This document shows, one piece after another, positions 1 through 6,218 of a DNA stretch of 47,528 nt (the stretch's first letter is position 1; each line of letters opens with the position of its first letter). The DNA lies in assembly GCA_018061465.1 (NCBI GenBank), contig JAGOUD010000002.1, positions 1 to 47,528 on the forward strand. The letters are read 5' to 3'. Below the pieces are notes generated by a model. The model saw only the letters and a list, made by a program, of their open reading frames with translations, had not been told where the DNA came from and ran no database searches. The translations under genes and the position numbers were made by a program. Source of the DNA: Burkholderiales bacterium (lineage in GTDB: Bacteria > Pseudomonadota > Gammaproteobacteria > Burkholderiales > UBA11063).

Positions 1-75
1 GTAGAGCATAGCACCATTTGCAGCCGTTGTGTGGAAAATGTATTTGGGAGCGGAGAAGTACGCCACTTTGCATAA
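1..75 (+). CDS. ileS: Isoleucyl-tRNA synthetase, C-terminal end (partial)
   Basis: The first 24 codons of the window read in frame 1 to a TAA at 73-75 and end in CSRCVENVFGSGEVRHFA. This is the zinc-binding C-terminal tail typical of bacterial IleRS (CxxC then a GxGExRxFA ending; E. coli IleS ends in a very similar way). Only the C-terminus is present; the rest lies upstream of the window. IleRS charges tRNA-Ile in the cytoplasm. Its place just upstream of lspA and ispH matches the common proteobacterial ileS-lspA-ispH order, which supports the call. Confidence 0.9.
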   Translation, partial: VEHSTICSRCVENVFGSGEVRHFA

Positions 76-134
76 CAATTATAGGTTGGGAAAGATTTTA
101 AATATACTGAAATTTTTAAAGAGGAGTGGAAATA

Positions 135-638
135 ATGAGAACAAAAAAAATTCCTGGATTGTCCGTAAAGTCTAGAGTTGGCTTATTACTAATATCTTTA
201 GGTATTGTTGCTCTAGACCAGATTACTAAAGCAATTGTGAGAAAAAATATGGTTTTATTCATGCAAAAATATGTTAATGAATACTGGAATTGGATTTTAG
301 CTTATAACCAAGGAGCAGCATTTAGTTTATTTGCTAAAGAAGATGGATGGCAGCGCGTCTTTTTTGGGGTTTTAGCATCAGTAGTATCAATTGCCTTAGT
401 ATTTTATATTCTAAATCGGAAATATTCTAGATTGGTAGGGGTAGCTATTAGTTTTATTTTAGGCGGTGCAGTTGGTAATTTAGTTGACCGAGTTATTTTT
501 GGTAAAGTAACCGATTTTATTGATTGGCACTACATGAATCATCATTGGCCGGCATTTAATATTGCAGATAGTTTTATTACTGTAGGAGTAACATTGTTGA
601 TTATTGATAGTTTATTGGTTCGTGAGCACAAGAGTTAA
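135..638 (+). CDS. lspA: Lipoprotein signal peptidase (signal peptidase II)
   Basis: LspA is the inner-membrane aspartyl protease that removes signal peptides from diacylglyceryl-modified prolipoproteins, such as the Pal and CpoB-like lipoproteins in this window. The 167-aa protein has four hydrophobic segments and the family motifs: LDQITK near the N-terminus, NQGAAFS, GNLVDR and FNIADS; the Asp in each of the last two is the catalytic pair. I chose ATG 135 over the in-frame GTG at 126 because GAGGAG at 121-126 is a well-placed ribosome binding site for 135. It sits between ileS and ispH and is probably cotranscribed with them. Confidence 0.96.
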   Translation: MRTKKIPGLSVKSRVGLLLISLGIVALDQITKAIVRKNMVLFMQKYVNEYWNWILAYNQGAAFSLFAKEDGWQRVFFGVLASVVSIALVFYILNRKYSRLVGVAISFILGGAVGNLVDRVIFGKVTDFIDWHYMNHHWPAFNIADSFITVGVTLLIIDSLLVREHKS

Positions 639-639
639 T

Positions 640-1614
640 ATGATTAAAGAGCTCTTTAAAACTGAAGCATTATCGCCCACAACTAAAAAAATTATTTTGG
701 CAACGCCCCGTGGTTTCTGTGCCGGAGTGGATCGTGCAATTGCAATTGTTGATAAAGCATTAATTAAGTTTGGGGCGCCTATTTATGTGCGCCATGAAGT
801 AGTGCATAACAAATATGTGGTTGATGATCTTAAAAGCCGTGGAGCTATCTTTATTGAAGAGATTAAAGACGTTCCAGAAAATAGTATTTTAATTTATTCG
901 GCCCATGGTGTACCATTATCCGTTCGTCTTGAGGCTGCTGCAAAAAATTTAAAAATGATTTTTGATGCTACCTGTCCTTTGGTAAGTAAAGTTCATGTTG
1001 AAATTAAAAACTTGCACAAACAAGGTTATACCATTATTATGGTTGGACATAAGGGGCATCCCGAAGTTGAGGGCACTATGGGGCAGGTTGATGGTGATAT
1101 TTATTTAATTGAAACTGAGGCGGATATTTTAGATTTACCAATTATAAGCACTATTGAAAAAATCGCGGTAGTTACCCAGACTACCTTATCTGTGGATGAG
1201 ACTAAATCAATTATAGATAATTTAAAGAGGACCTTTCCTAATTTGCGGTTGCCTAAAAATGAAGATATTTGTTATGCTACGCAAAACCGCCAGGATGCCG
1301 TAAAAAAAATGGCGCAAATCTGTGACATTTTAATTGTGATTGGCAGTAAAAATAGCTCTAATTCAAATCGCTTAAAAGAGTTAGCTGAAAATTTAGGTGT
1401 TGCTGCATACTTAATTGATTTCGCTAAAGAAATTGATAAGGAATGGCTAAATGAGATAAATTCAGTGGGAGTTACTGCAGGAGCTTCTGCACCTGAAGTT
1501 TTAGTTGAGGGTGTTATTCAACGGCTTAAAACTTATGGGTTTTCAGTAATAGAAAATTTAACTACTGTGGAGGAGCATATGATTTTTGCCCTTCCTAGCG
1601 GGTTGCGAGATTAA
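640..1614 (+). CDS. ispH: 4-hydroxy-3-methylbut-2-enyl diphosphate reductase
   Basis: IspH (LytB) is the last enzyme of the MEP isoprenoid pathway. It reduces HMBPP to IPP and DMAPP with a [4Fe-4S] cluster. The 324-aa product shows the three cluster cysteines in PRGFCAGVDRA, FDATCPLV and ICYATQNRQ, and the conserved SAHGVP and VVTQTTLS segments. Length matches the family (E. coli 316). I chose ATG 640, one base after the lspA stop; an upstream TTG at 604 would overlap lspA and has no support. Isoprenoids made here would feed the UbiA step encoded at 45358-46206. Confidence 0.97.
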   Translation: MIKELFKTEALSPTTKKIILATPRGFCAGVDRAIAIVDKALIKFGAPIYVRHEVVHNKYVVDDLKSRGAIFIEEIKDVPENSILIYSAHGVPLSVRLEAAAKNLKMIFDATCPLVSKVHVEIKNLHKQGYTIIMVGHKGHPEVEGTMGQVDGDIYLIETEADILDLPIISTIEKIAVVTQTTLSVDETKSIIDNLKRTFPNLRLPKNEDICYATQNRQDAVKKMAQICDILIVIGSKNSSNSNRLKELAENLGVAAYLIDFAKEIDKEWLNEINSVGVTAGASAPEVLVEGVIQRLKTYGFSVIENLTTVEEHMIFALPSGLRD

Positions 1615-1661
1615 ATAAGATGTTGAATAAAATTTTGTAATTAATGGAGAATATAAATTAA

Positions 1662-3005
1662 ATGTTAGAAAACTTATCTAGTAGGATATCTGGAATAATC
1701 AAAACTATTTCGGGTAATGCGCGTTTATCTGAAGCTAATATTCTAGAGGCGTTACGTGAAGTTAGAATTGCATTATTAGAAGCAGATGTTGCAGTTTCAG
1801 TAGTTAAAGCATTTATTGAAGAAGTTAAACTTGAAGCTTTAGGGCAAAAAGTTATTGGAAGTTTAACTCCAGATCAGGCATTAATTAGTATAGTAAATGA
1901 AAAATTAACTGCATTAATGGGGCAGAAGAATGATGAACTTAATTTAAATTGTGTGCCGCCAGCCACTATCTTAATGGCTGGATTACAAGGAGCTGGTAAG
2001 ACCACTACGGTTGCTAAGTTAGCCAAGCGCTTAAAAGAAATAAATAAGAAAAAAGTATTAGTAGTGAGTGTCGATGTTTATCGCCCAGCTGCAATTTTAC
2101 AATTACAAACCCTTAGTCAGAATATTGGAGTAGAATGGTTTGCGTCAAATGAGCATGAAAAACCCGTGGATATTGCCCTAAAAGCTAAAGAATACGCTAC
2201 TAAACATTATTTTGATATATTAATTATAGATACTGCAGGACGATTAAGTATTGATGAATCAATGATGAACGAAATCAAAGGGCTCTATCAGGCAGTTAAT
2301 CCAGTAGAAACACTTTTTGTAGCTGATGCAATGCTCGGGCAAGATGCAGTTAATACGGCTAAAGCTTTTAATGATGCTTTAGCATTAACCGGGATAGTTT
2401 TGACAAAAATGGATGGCGATGCCCGTGGTGGGGCGGCATTATCCATTCGTTATATAACTGGTAAACCAATTAAATTTATCGGTGTATCCGAAAAAACTAA
2501 TGGTCTTGAACCGTTTTATCCTGATCGGTTGGCTTCCCGTATCTTAGGTATGGGAGATATTTTATCTTTAATTGATGATGTTCGTGGTTCGGTAGATAAA
2601 GCTGAAGCTAAAAAATTAATGGATAAGGTTAAAAAAGGTAAACGCTTTGACCTAGAAGACTTTAAAAAACAGTTTGAGCAAGTAGGTAATATGGGGGGCT
2701 TGGGTAGCCTGATGGATAAAATGCCAACAGCAATTGCCGCTAAGGCCGGCGGTATGATTAATGAAAAAGTTATGAAGCGCCATGTCGCCATTATAAATTC
2801 TATGACTATATTAGAACGGAGAAAGCCTGACTTGCTTAAAGCCTCACGAAAACGCAGAATTGCCCAAGGCAGCGGAGCTTCAGTACAAGAAATAAATCAA
2901 CTTTTAAAACAATATGAGCAAATGAATGAAATGATGAAGAAATTAGGTGGTGGAAATATGTTTAAAATGATCAAAAATATTAAACATTTATTACCTGGAA
3001 TGTAG
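1662..3005 (+). CDS. ffh: Signal recognition particle protein Ffh (SRP54)
   Basis: Ffh is the GTPase of the signal recognition particle. With 4.5S RNA it carries ribosomes making membrane proteins to FtsY and SecYEG. The 447-aa protein has the N domain (about 1-95), the G domain with P-loop GLQGAGKTT, DTAGR and TKMDGDARGG, and a methionine-rich M domain from about 300. The M domain contains the RNA-binding SRKRRIAQGSG motif and ends MIKNIKHLLPGM. Length is normal (E. coli 453). The 47-bp gap after ispH allows cotranscription or its own promoter; I see no clear promoter. Confidence 0.97.
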   Translation: MLENLSSRISGIIKTISGNARLSEANILEALREVRIALLEADVAVSVVKAFIEEVKLEALGQKVIGSLTPDQALISIVNEKLTALMGQKNDELNLNCVPPATILMAGLQGAGKTTTVAKLAKRLKEINKKKVLVVSVDVYRPAAILQLQTLSQNIGVEWFASNEHEKPVDIALKAKEYATKHYFDILIIDTAGRLSIDESMMNEIKGLYQAVNPVETLFVADAMLGQDAVNTAKAFNDALALTGIVLTKMDGDARGGAALSIRYITGKPIKFIGVSEKTNGLEPFYPDRLASRILGMGDILSLIDDVRGSVDKAEAKKLMDKVKKGKRFDLEDFKKQFEQVGNMGGLGSLMDKMPTAIAAKAGGMINEKVMKRHVAIINSMTILERRKPDLLKASRKRRIAQGSGASVQEINQLLKQYEQMNEMMKKLGGGNMFKMIKNIKHLLPGM

Positions 3006-3023
3006 AAAAAGGATCGGAATATC

Positions 3024-3305
3024 ATGCAACATAGATTAATTCTTCGGCTGAATGAACTTAGATATAAGATGAAGTTAGCCAAGACTGCTGGTGAGAAGCA
3101 GGTGTATAAGGAGTCAATAGCCCACTGTATTGAAGATATCAAGCATGGTAAGGCAAATGCACGTAAGGATATTATAAGGCTTACTCTGGGCTTGGCAGTT
3201 TTTTTAACCTTAATACTTATGCTGCTCTATTTGGGCTCTAAACTTTCTCATCAAGAAAATGAAACTCAGTCCATAGGTCATGCTGTTGAAGAAGCCCTAG
3301 TTTAA
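3024..3305 (+). CDS. Small single-pass membrane protein, unknown function
   Basis: A 93-aa protein starting 18 bases after the ffh stop, with a clear AAGGA ribosome binding site. Residues 1-48 are charged and probably helical; one strongly hydrophobic segment (about 50-72) follows, then a short acidic tail. The N-terminal part is Lys/Arg-rich, so it is expected to stay cytoplasmic. I do not recognise the family. Position in the ffh transcript might suggest a link to membrane protein biogenesis, but that is only an inference from context. Confidence 0.75.
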   Translation: MQHRLILRLNELRYKMKLAKTAGEKQVYKESIAHCIEDIKHGKANARKDIIRLTLGLAVFLTLILMLLYLGSKLSHQENETQSIGHAVEEALV

Positions 3306-3340
3306 TTTATAAGAAACTATTACCACCTAAAAAACACTCA

Positions 3341-3398
3341 TTTTCCTTAGTGTCTAGATTATAATTATGCTTAGAATTATTTCACTTTCTAAGGAAAA
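3341..3398 (+). promoter_or_regulatory. Inverted repeat around a -10-like box and the RBS of the repeat-protein gene
   Basis: TTTTCCTTAG at 3341-3350 is the exact reverse complement of CTAAGGAAAA at 3389-3398. The right arm contains the AAGGA ribosome binding site for ATG 3405. A TATAAT hexamer lies in the loop at 3360-3365. If transcripts read through from ffh, the arms could pair and hide the ribosome binding site. If transcription starts from the TATAAT, the left arm is not transcribed and the pair may be a protein-binding operator. The sequence alone does not decide. Confidence 0.4.
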
Positions 3399-3404
3399 AT
3401 ACTT

Positions 3405-5351
3405 ATGCCTTCTCAATCATCTTTACATCTAGGGTTTGGAAAGTATAACACTCTACCTATCATTCCTTCAACAAAAAATAAGGAAAAATTAAATAACAGC
3501 CTTACAGAGCCAAATCCGCCGGTATCGCGGTTTTTTCATGTTCAGGAAGTAAATACACCCAGCGTGCAAAACCCTGGCGTCCCTAATGCTAATAAAGTAC
3601 CCACAATGCATTATTTTCCTAAAAATGAAGACAACAATGCTGAAAAATTATCTTCTACTTTAAATAAAGTTATTCAAGTATTAAATACCCAGGTTAGAAA
3701 TACTATAAACACCTTGTCGGACCGATATGTGAGAAAAGAATTGGGTTACGATAAGTTTAAGCCAAAGGTTGAAAAACTTAAAAATGAGTTTAATGATTTT
3801 ATTAATAATCCTAAAATAAAGAAGTCTATTACAGAGGAAGCAGCCAAAAATTTAGCTAATGATTTAAACCAATTTGTGGAAGCTAAATTGATTGGAATAT
3901 TTAAGCCCCGTTTTGAAGAGCATATAAATCTATTCTCGAGGCAATATACCAATAACTCGTGGAATTATAGCCAATTTATGGGTAAGGTTATTTCAATTAG
4001 GGCTAAATACACAACCAGTGTTACTAAACTTAAAGAGACTGGGTTAATTACAGAGGAAGCAGCCGAAACTTTAGTTAGTCATTTTAACCAATTGGTGGAA
4101 GACAAACTGGTTGGAATATTTAGCTCCGGTTTTAAGGAAGAGATAAATACCTTATTACACAACTATACCAATAAGTTGTGTAGTTATAACACATTTATGG
4201 GTAAGGTTATTTCAATTAGGGCTAAATACACAACCAGTGTTACTAAACTTAAAGAGACTGGGTTAATTACAGAGGAGGCAGCCGAAACTTTAGTTAGTCA
4301 TTTTAACCAATTTGTGGAAGACAAATTGGTTGGAATATTTAACTCCGGTTTTAAGGAAGAGATAAATACCTTATTACACAACTATACCAATAATGCGTGT
4401 GATTTTAATACATTTATGGGTAAGGTTATTTCAATTAGGGCTGAATACACAAGACATGTTACTAAACTTAAAGAGAATGGATTAATTACAGAGGAAGCAG
4501 CCAAAAATTTAGCTAATGATTTCAACCAATTTGTGGAAGACAAATTGGTTGAAATATTTAAGTCCCGTTTTGAAGAGCGTATAGAACGATTATATAAAGA
4601 ATATGTTAAGAAAGCGGGGGATTATAACCTATTTGCGTCTATGGCTATTTTAATTAGAGTTGAATATAAAAATCGCATTGGTCAACTTAAAGAGAATGGA
4701 TTAATTACAAAGAATCAAGGTAGAGAATTGTCTATACATTTAAATAAACTTATAGCTAATCAATTAAAGGATAAGTTAAACCAATATAAAGATGTTATAG
4801 TTCATTTATATAATAGTAAAGTTTGGAATTATACTCAAGTTAAGAATGAGCTTAATAAGTTTAGGCTTAAATATAACGGTGATATTGAAAATTTTAAAAA
4901 TCAAGGTTTATTTACAGAAGGTGAAGTTAAAAATTTACAGGCATCTTTAGACGAATTTGTAAAAAATGTATTAAAGTTGACTGGTAATAAATCAAATGCA
5001 GGGGCAGAAGAAAGCGAAGATGTTGTTAAGCAATCGCTACAAGCAATACATTTTCCACCTTTACTTTTATTAGAAACCAATCAAAATACACGCGTAAATG
5101 ATGAAATTGTTAATGAGGAACGGCTAGAAGTATTTTCCCCAGATGCGCCGTCGCTAGAACCAGATCCACAACAGATAAATTTAACAACAAAGATTAATAA
5201 TAAGCCGCCAGAGCCTCAACAATCTCAGGCTAATAATACTCGCTCTAAATCAACTGGTTTATTTAGTAACTTTTTTTCTGGTATAAGTAGCATGTTTAAA
5301 TCATTTAGAGCATTTATTATTAACATAAAATTCTTCAGCATTAGAAGGTAA
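3405..5351 (+). CDS. Repeat-containing alpha-helical protein, candidate secreted effector
   Basis: A 648-aa protein I cannot place in a known family. About 105 polar, low-complexity residues lead into about six helical repeats of 73 aa. Units 2 to 4 are nearly identical, including FMGKVISIRA, TEEAAETLV and DKLVGIF, and their DNA repeats with an exact 219-bp period (GGTAAGG at 3981, 4200 and 4419). Flanking units are diverged. A proline-rich stretch (about 565-610) and a hydrophobic, basic C-terminal end follow. There is no signal peptide. Tandem helical repeats with disordered ends are common in type III/IV effectors of host-associated bacteria, so effector is a reasonable guess, not a demonstrated function. 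It has its own spacing and RBS and is separate from ffh. Confidence 0.8.
   Translation: MPSQSSLHLGFGKYNTLPIIPSTKNKEKLNNSLTEPNPPVSRFFHVQEVNTPSVQNPGVPNANKVPTMHYFPKNEDNNAEKLSSTLNKVIQVLNTQVRNTINTLSDRYVRKELGYDKFKPKVEKLKNEFNDFINNPKIKKSITEEAAKNLANDLNQFVEAKLIGIFKPRFEEHINLFSRQYTNNSWNYSQFMGKVISIRAKYTTSVTKLKETGLITEEAAETLVSHFNQLVEDKLVGIFSSGFKEEINTLLHNYTNKLCSYNTFMGKVISIRAKYTTSVTKLKETGLITEEAAETLVSHFNQFVEDKLVGIFNSGFKEEINTLLHNYTNNACDFNTFMGKVISIRAEYTRHVTKLKENGLITEEAAKNLANDFNQFVEDKLVEIFKSRFEERIERLYKEYVKKAGDYNLFASMAILIRVEYKNRIGQLKENGLITKNQGRELSIHLNKLIANQLKDKLNQYKDVIVHLYNSKVWNYTQVKNELNKFRLKYNGDIENFKNQGLFTEGEVKNLQASLDEFVKNVLKLTGNKSNAGAEESEDVVKQSLQAIHFPPLLLLETNQNTRVNDEIVNEERLEVFSPDAPSLEPDPQQINLTTKINNKPPEPQQSQANNTRSKSTGLFSNFFSGISSMFKSFRAFIINIKFFSIRR
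3981..4637 (+). repeat. Tandem 219-bp coding repeats
   Basis: Three in-frame copies, with identical anchor sequence GGTAAGGTTATTTCAATTAG starting at 3981, 4200 and 4419, give an exact 219-bp period (73 codons). The first two copies are almost identical over most of their length, while the third and its neighbours carry more substitutions. This indicates recent duplication, and the array is likely to vary in copy number by recombination or slippage. Confidence 0.85.
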
Positions 5352-5397
5352 TTAATCCTCTGGCTCCGCATATTGTAAAATAAGGAGCAACAAAAAA

Positions 5398-5496
5398 ATG
5401 GCAGTTAGTTGGACTTTGAAGCACCTCACACCCGGCTCTCGCAGAGCCTGGTGTGGGGAACCCTTTGCACTCGTTTCAACCACGGTTCTCCCTTAA
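5398..5496 (+). CDS. Possible 32-aa small ORF, GC-rich
   Basis: ATG 5398 follows TAAGGAG (5381-5387) at good spacing and opens 32 codons beginning MAVSWTLKHLTPGSRRAW and ending TAA 5494-5496. Its base composition is clearly richer in G and C than the neighbours, and it contains a strong hairpin (5424-5458). It could be a leader peptide, a real microprotein, or a chance ORF across a structured element. GCTCC 5363-5367 can pair with GGAGC 5384-5388, which would cover the RBS. I have no family match. Confidence 0.3.
   Translation: MAVSWTLKHLTPGSRRAWCGEPFALVSTTVLP
5424..5458. other. Strong GC-rich stem-loop
   Basis: Positions 5424-5439 pair with 5443-5458 around a 3-nt loop (CGC). This gives 16 positions with one mismatch (C5433/T5449) and one T-G wobble (T5426/G5456), including CACACC/GGTGTG and GGCTCT/AGAGCC. 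No T-run follows, so it is not a standard terminator. It is unlike the AT-rich surroundings and may be a structured RNA, a REP-like repeat or the remnant of a mobile element. Confidence 0.7.
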
Positions 5497-5587
5497 CCAA
5501 ATGCGCCTTATATACGCAATCATCAATATGCAAATAAGTTCGGCTGATGCCAATTTATATAGTACAAATTCCATTAAACTGCATAGT

Positions 5588-5630
5588 GCAGCTAAAGTGA
5601 AGCAGCTGCTTCACTTATACTGCTGTTTTT
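5588..5630. terminator. Perfect 22-bp palindrome with flanking pairs and T-run, possible terminator
   Basis: AAGTGAAGCAG at 5595-5605 is followed directly by its exact reverse complement at 5606-5616. GCAG 5588-5591 can also pair with CTGC 5620-5623, and TGTTTTT follows to 5630. The site lies between two convergent genes (+ gene ending 5351, - gene ending 5643), so a terminator is the simplest reading. A perfect loopless palindrome is also typical of a protein-binding site, so an operator cannot be excluded. Confidence 0.55.
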
Positions 5631-5642
5631 AGATTGAGGCAT

Positions 5643-5987
5643 TTAACAGGCTTCCACTTCTTCATCATCTTCGGAGTTGAGGTATTTACCTAACATATAT
5701 GCAATACTATTTAGCCTGAATTTAACATTATCCTCAATAACATCAACGTCATGAATTAATTTATTTTTTTTAAGATAAGTTCTTAATTCTAAAATACCCA
5801 TCAACATTTTTTGCTGAGTAGGTCCAATTTTATTAAGTTGAAAAAATTCCTCAATATTAATAATTGATCCTCTTTTACTACCACTTAGACGACAGAAATT
5901 AATAAATTTTTTCATTAACTTTTGTAAGCTATCACTTTTTTCATAATTTTCTAAAGTGCCAATTGTGATCCATATTGGTTTATTCAT
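5643..5987 (-). CDS. Hypothetical protein, 114 aa
   Basis: A charged, probably all-helical cytoplasmic protein with no signal peptide, membrane segment or motif I recognise. The N-terminal half contains LQKLMKKFINFC; the C-terminal end is acidic (SEDDEEVEAC). An AAGGAG ribosome binding site precedes ATG 5987 at good spacing, which supports a real gene. It is alone on its strand between two candidate effector genes. It could be a regulator or a chaperone for one of them, but nothing in the sequence shows this. Confidence 0.65.
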   Translation of the reverse strand: MNKPIWITIGTLENYEKSDSLQKLMKKFINFCRLSGSKRGSIINIEEFFQLNKIGPTQQKMLMGILELRTYLKKNKLIHDVDVIEDNVKFRLNSIAYMLGKYLNSEDDEEVEAC

Positions 5988-6218
5988 TTTGGACTCCTTG
6001 TTAATTTATTAAACTTTCATTACTATTGTAGCACAGGTCAAATTTTATAGTGTTACAGTTATTTTTGTAGGGGTTCTTTTAGGCTTATTTTTTAGGGTAA
6101 TTTTTTCATGCATTATTCTTTATGGTTCACTATAATTTAAAACTCTTCCGTATGAAATAATTATACTGTAGAATTAATAACTTAAGTAATATTATATCTT
6201 GAAAAGCAGGTGTTTGAA
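5988..6218. other. Intergenic region between divergent genes
   Basis: This very AT-rich stretch of about 230 bases separates the 114-aa gene (-) from the phosphatase-like gene (+) and must hold both promoters. I see several TATAAT-like hexamers but no convincing -35/-10 pair, and no repeat or hairpin that stands out. Confidence 0.5.

Noticed and set aside
3981-4637. CRISPR-like periodicity
   Set aside because: The 219-bp period is in frame and encodes protein repeats; there are no short repeats with unique spacers.
6160-6218. PmrA-like regulatory box upstream of the phosphatase-like gene
   Set aside because: TTAATAAC and TTAAGTAATATT somewhat resemble a PmrA direct repeat, but the spacing and sequence are too loose in such AT-rich DNA.
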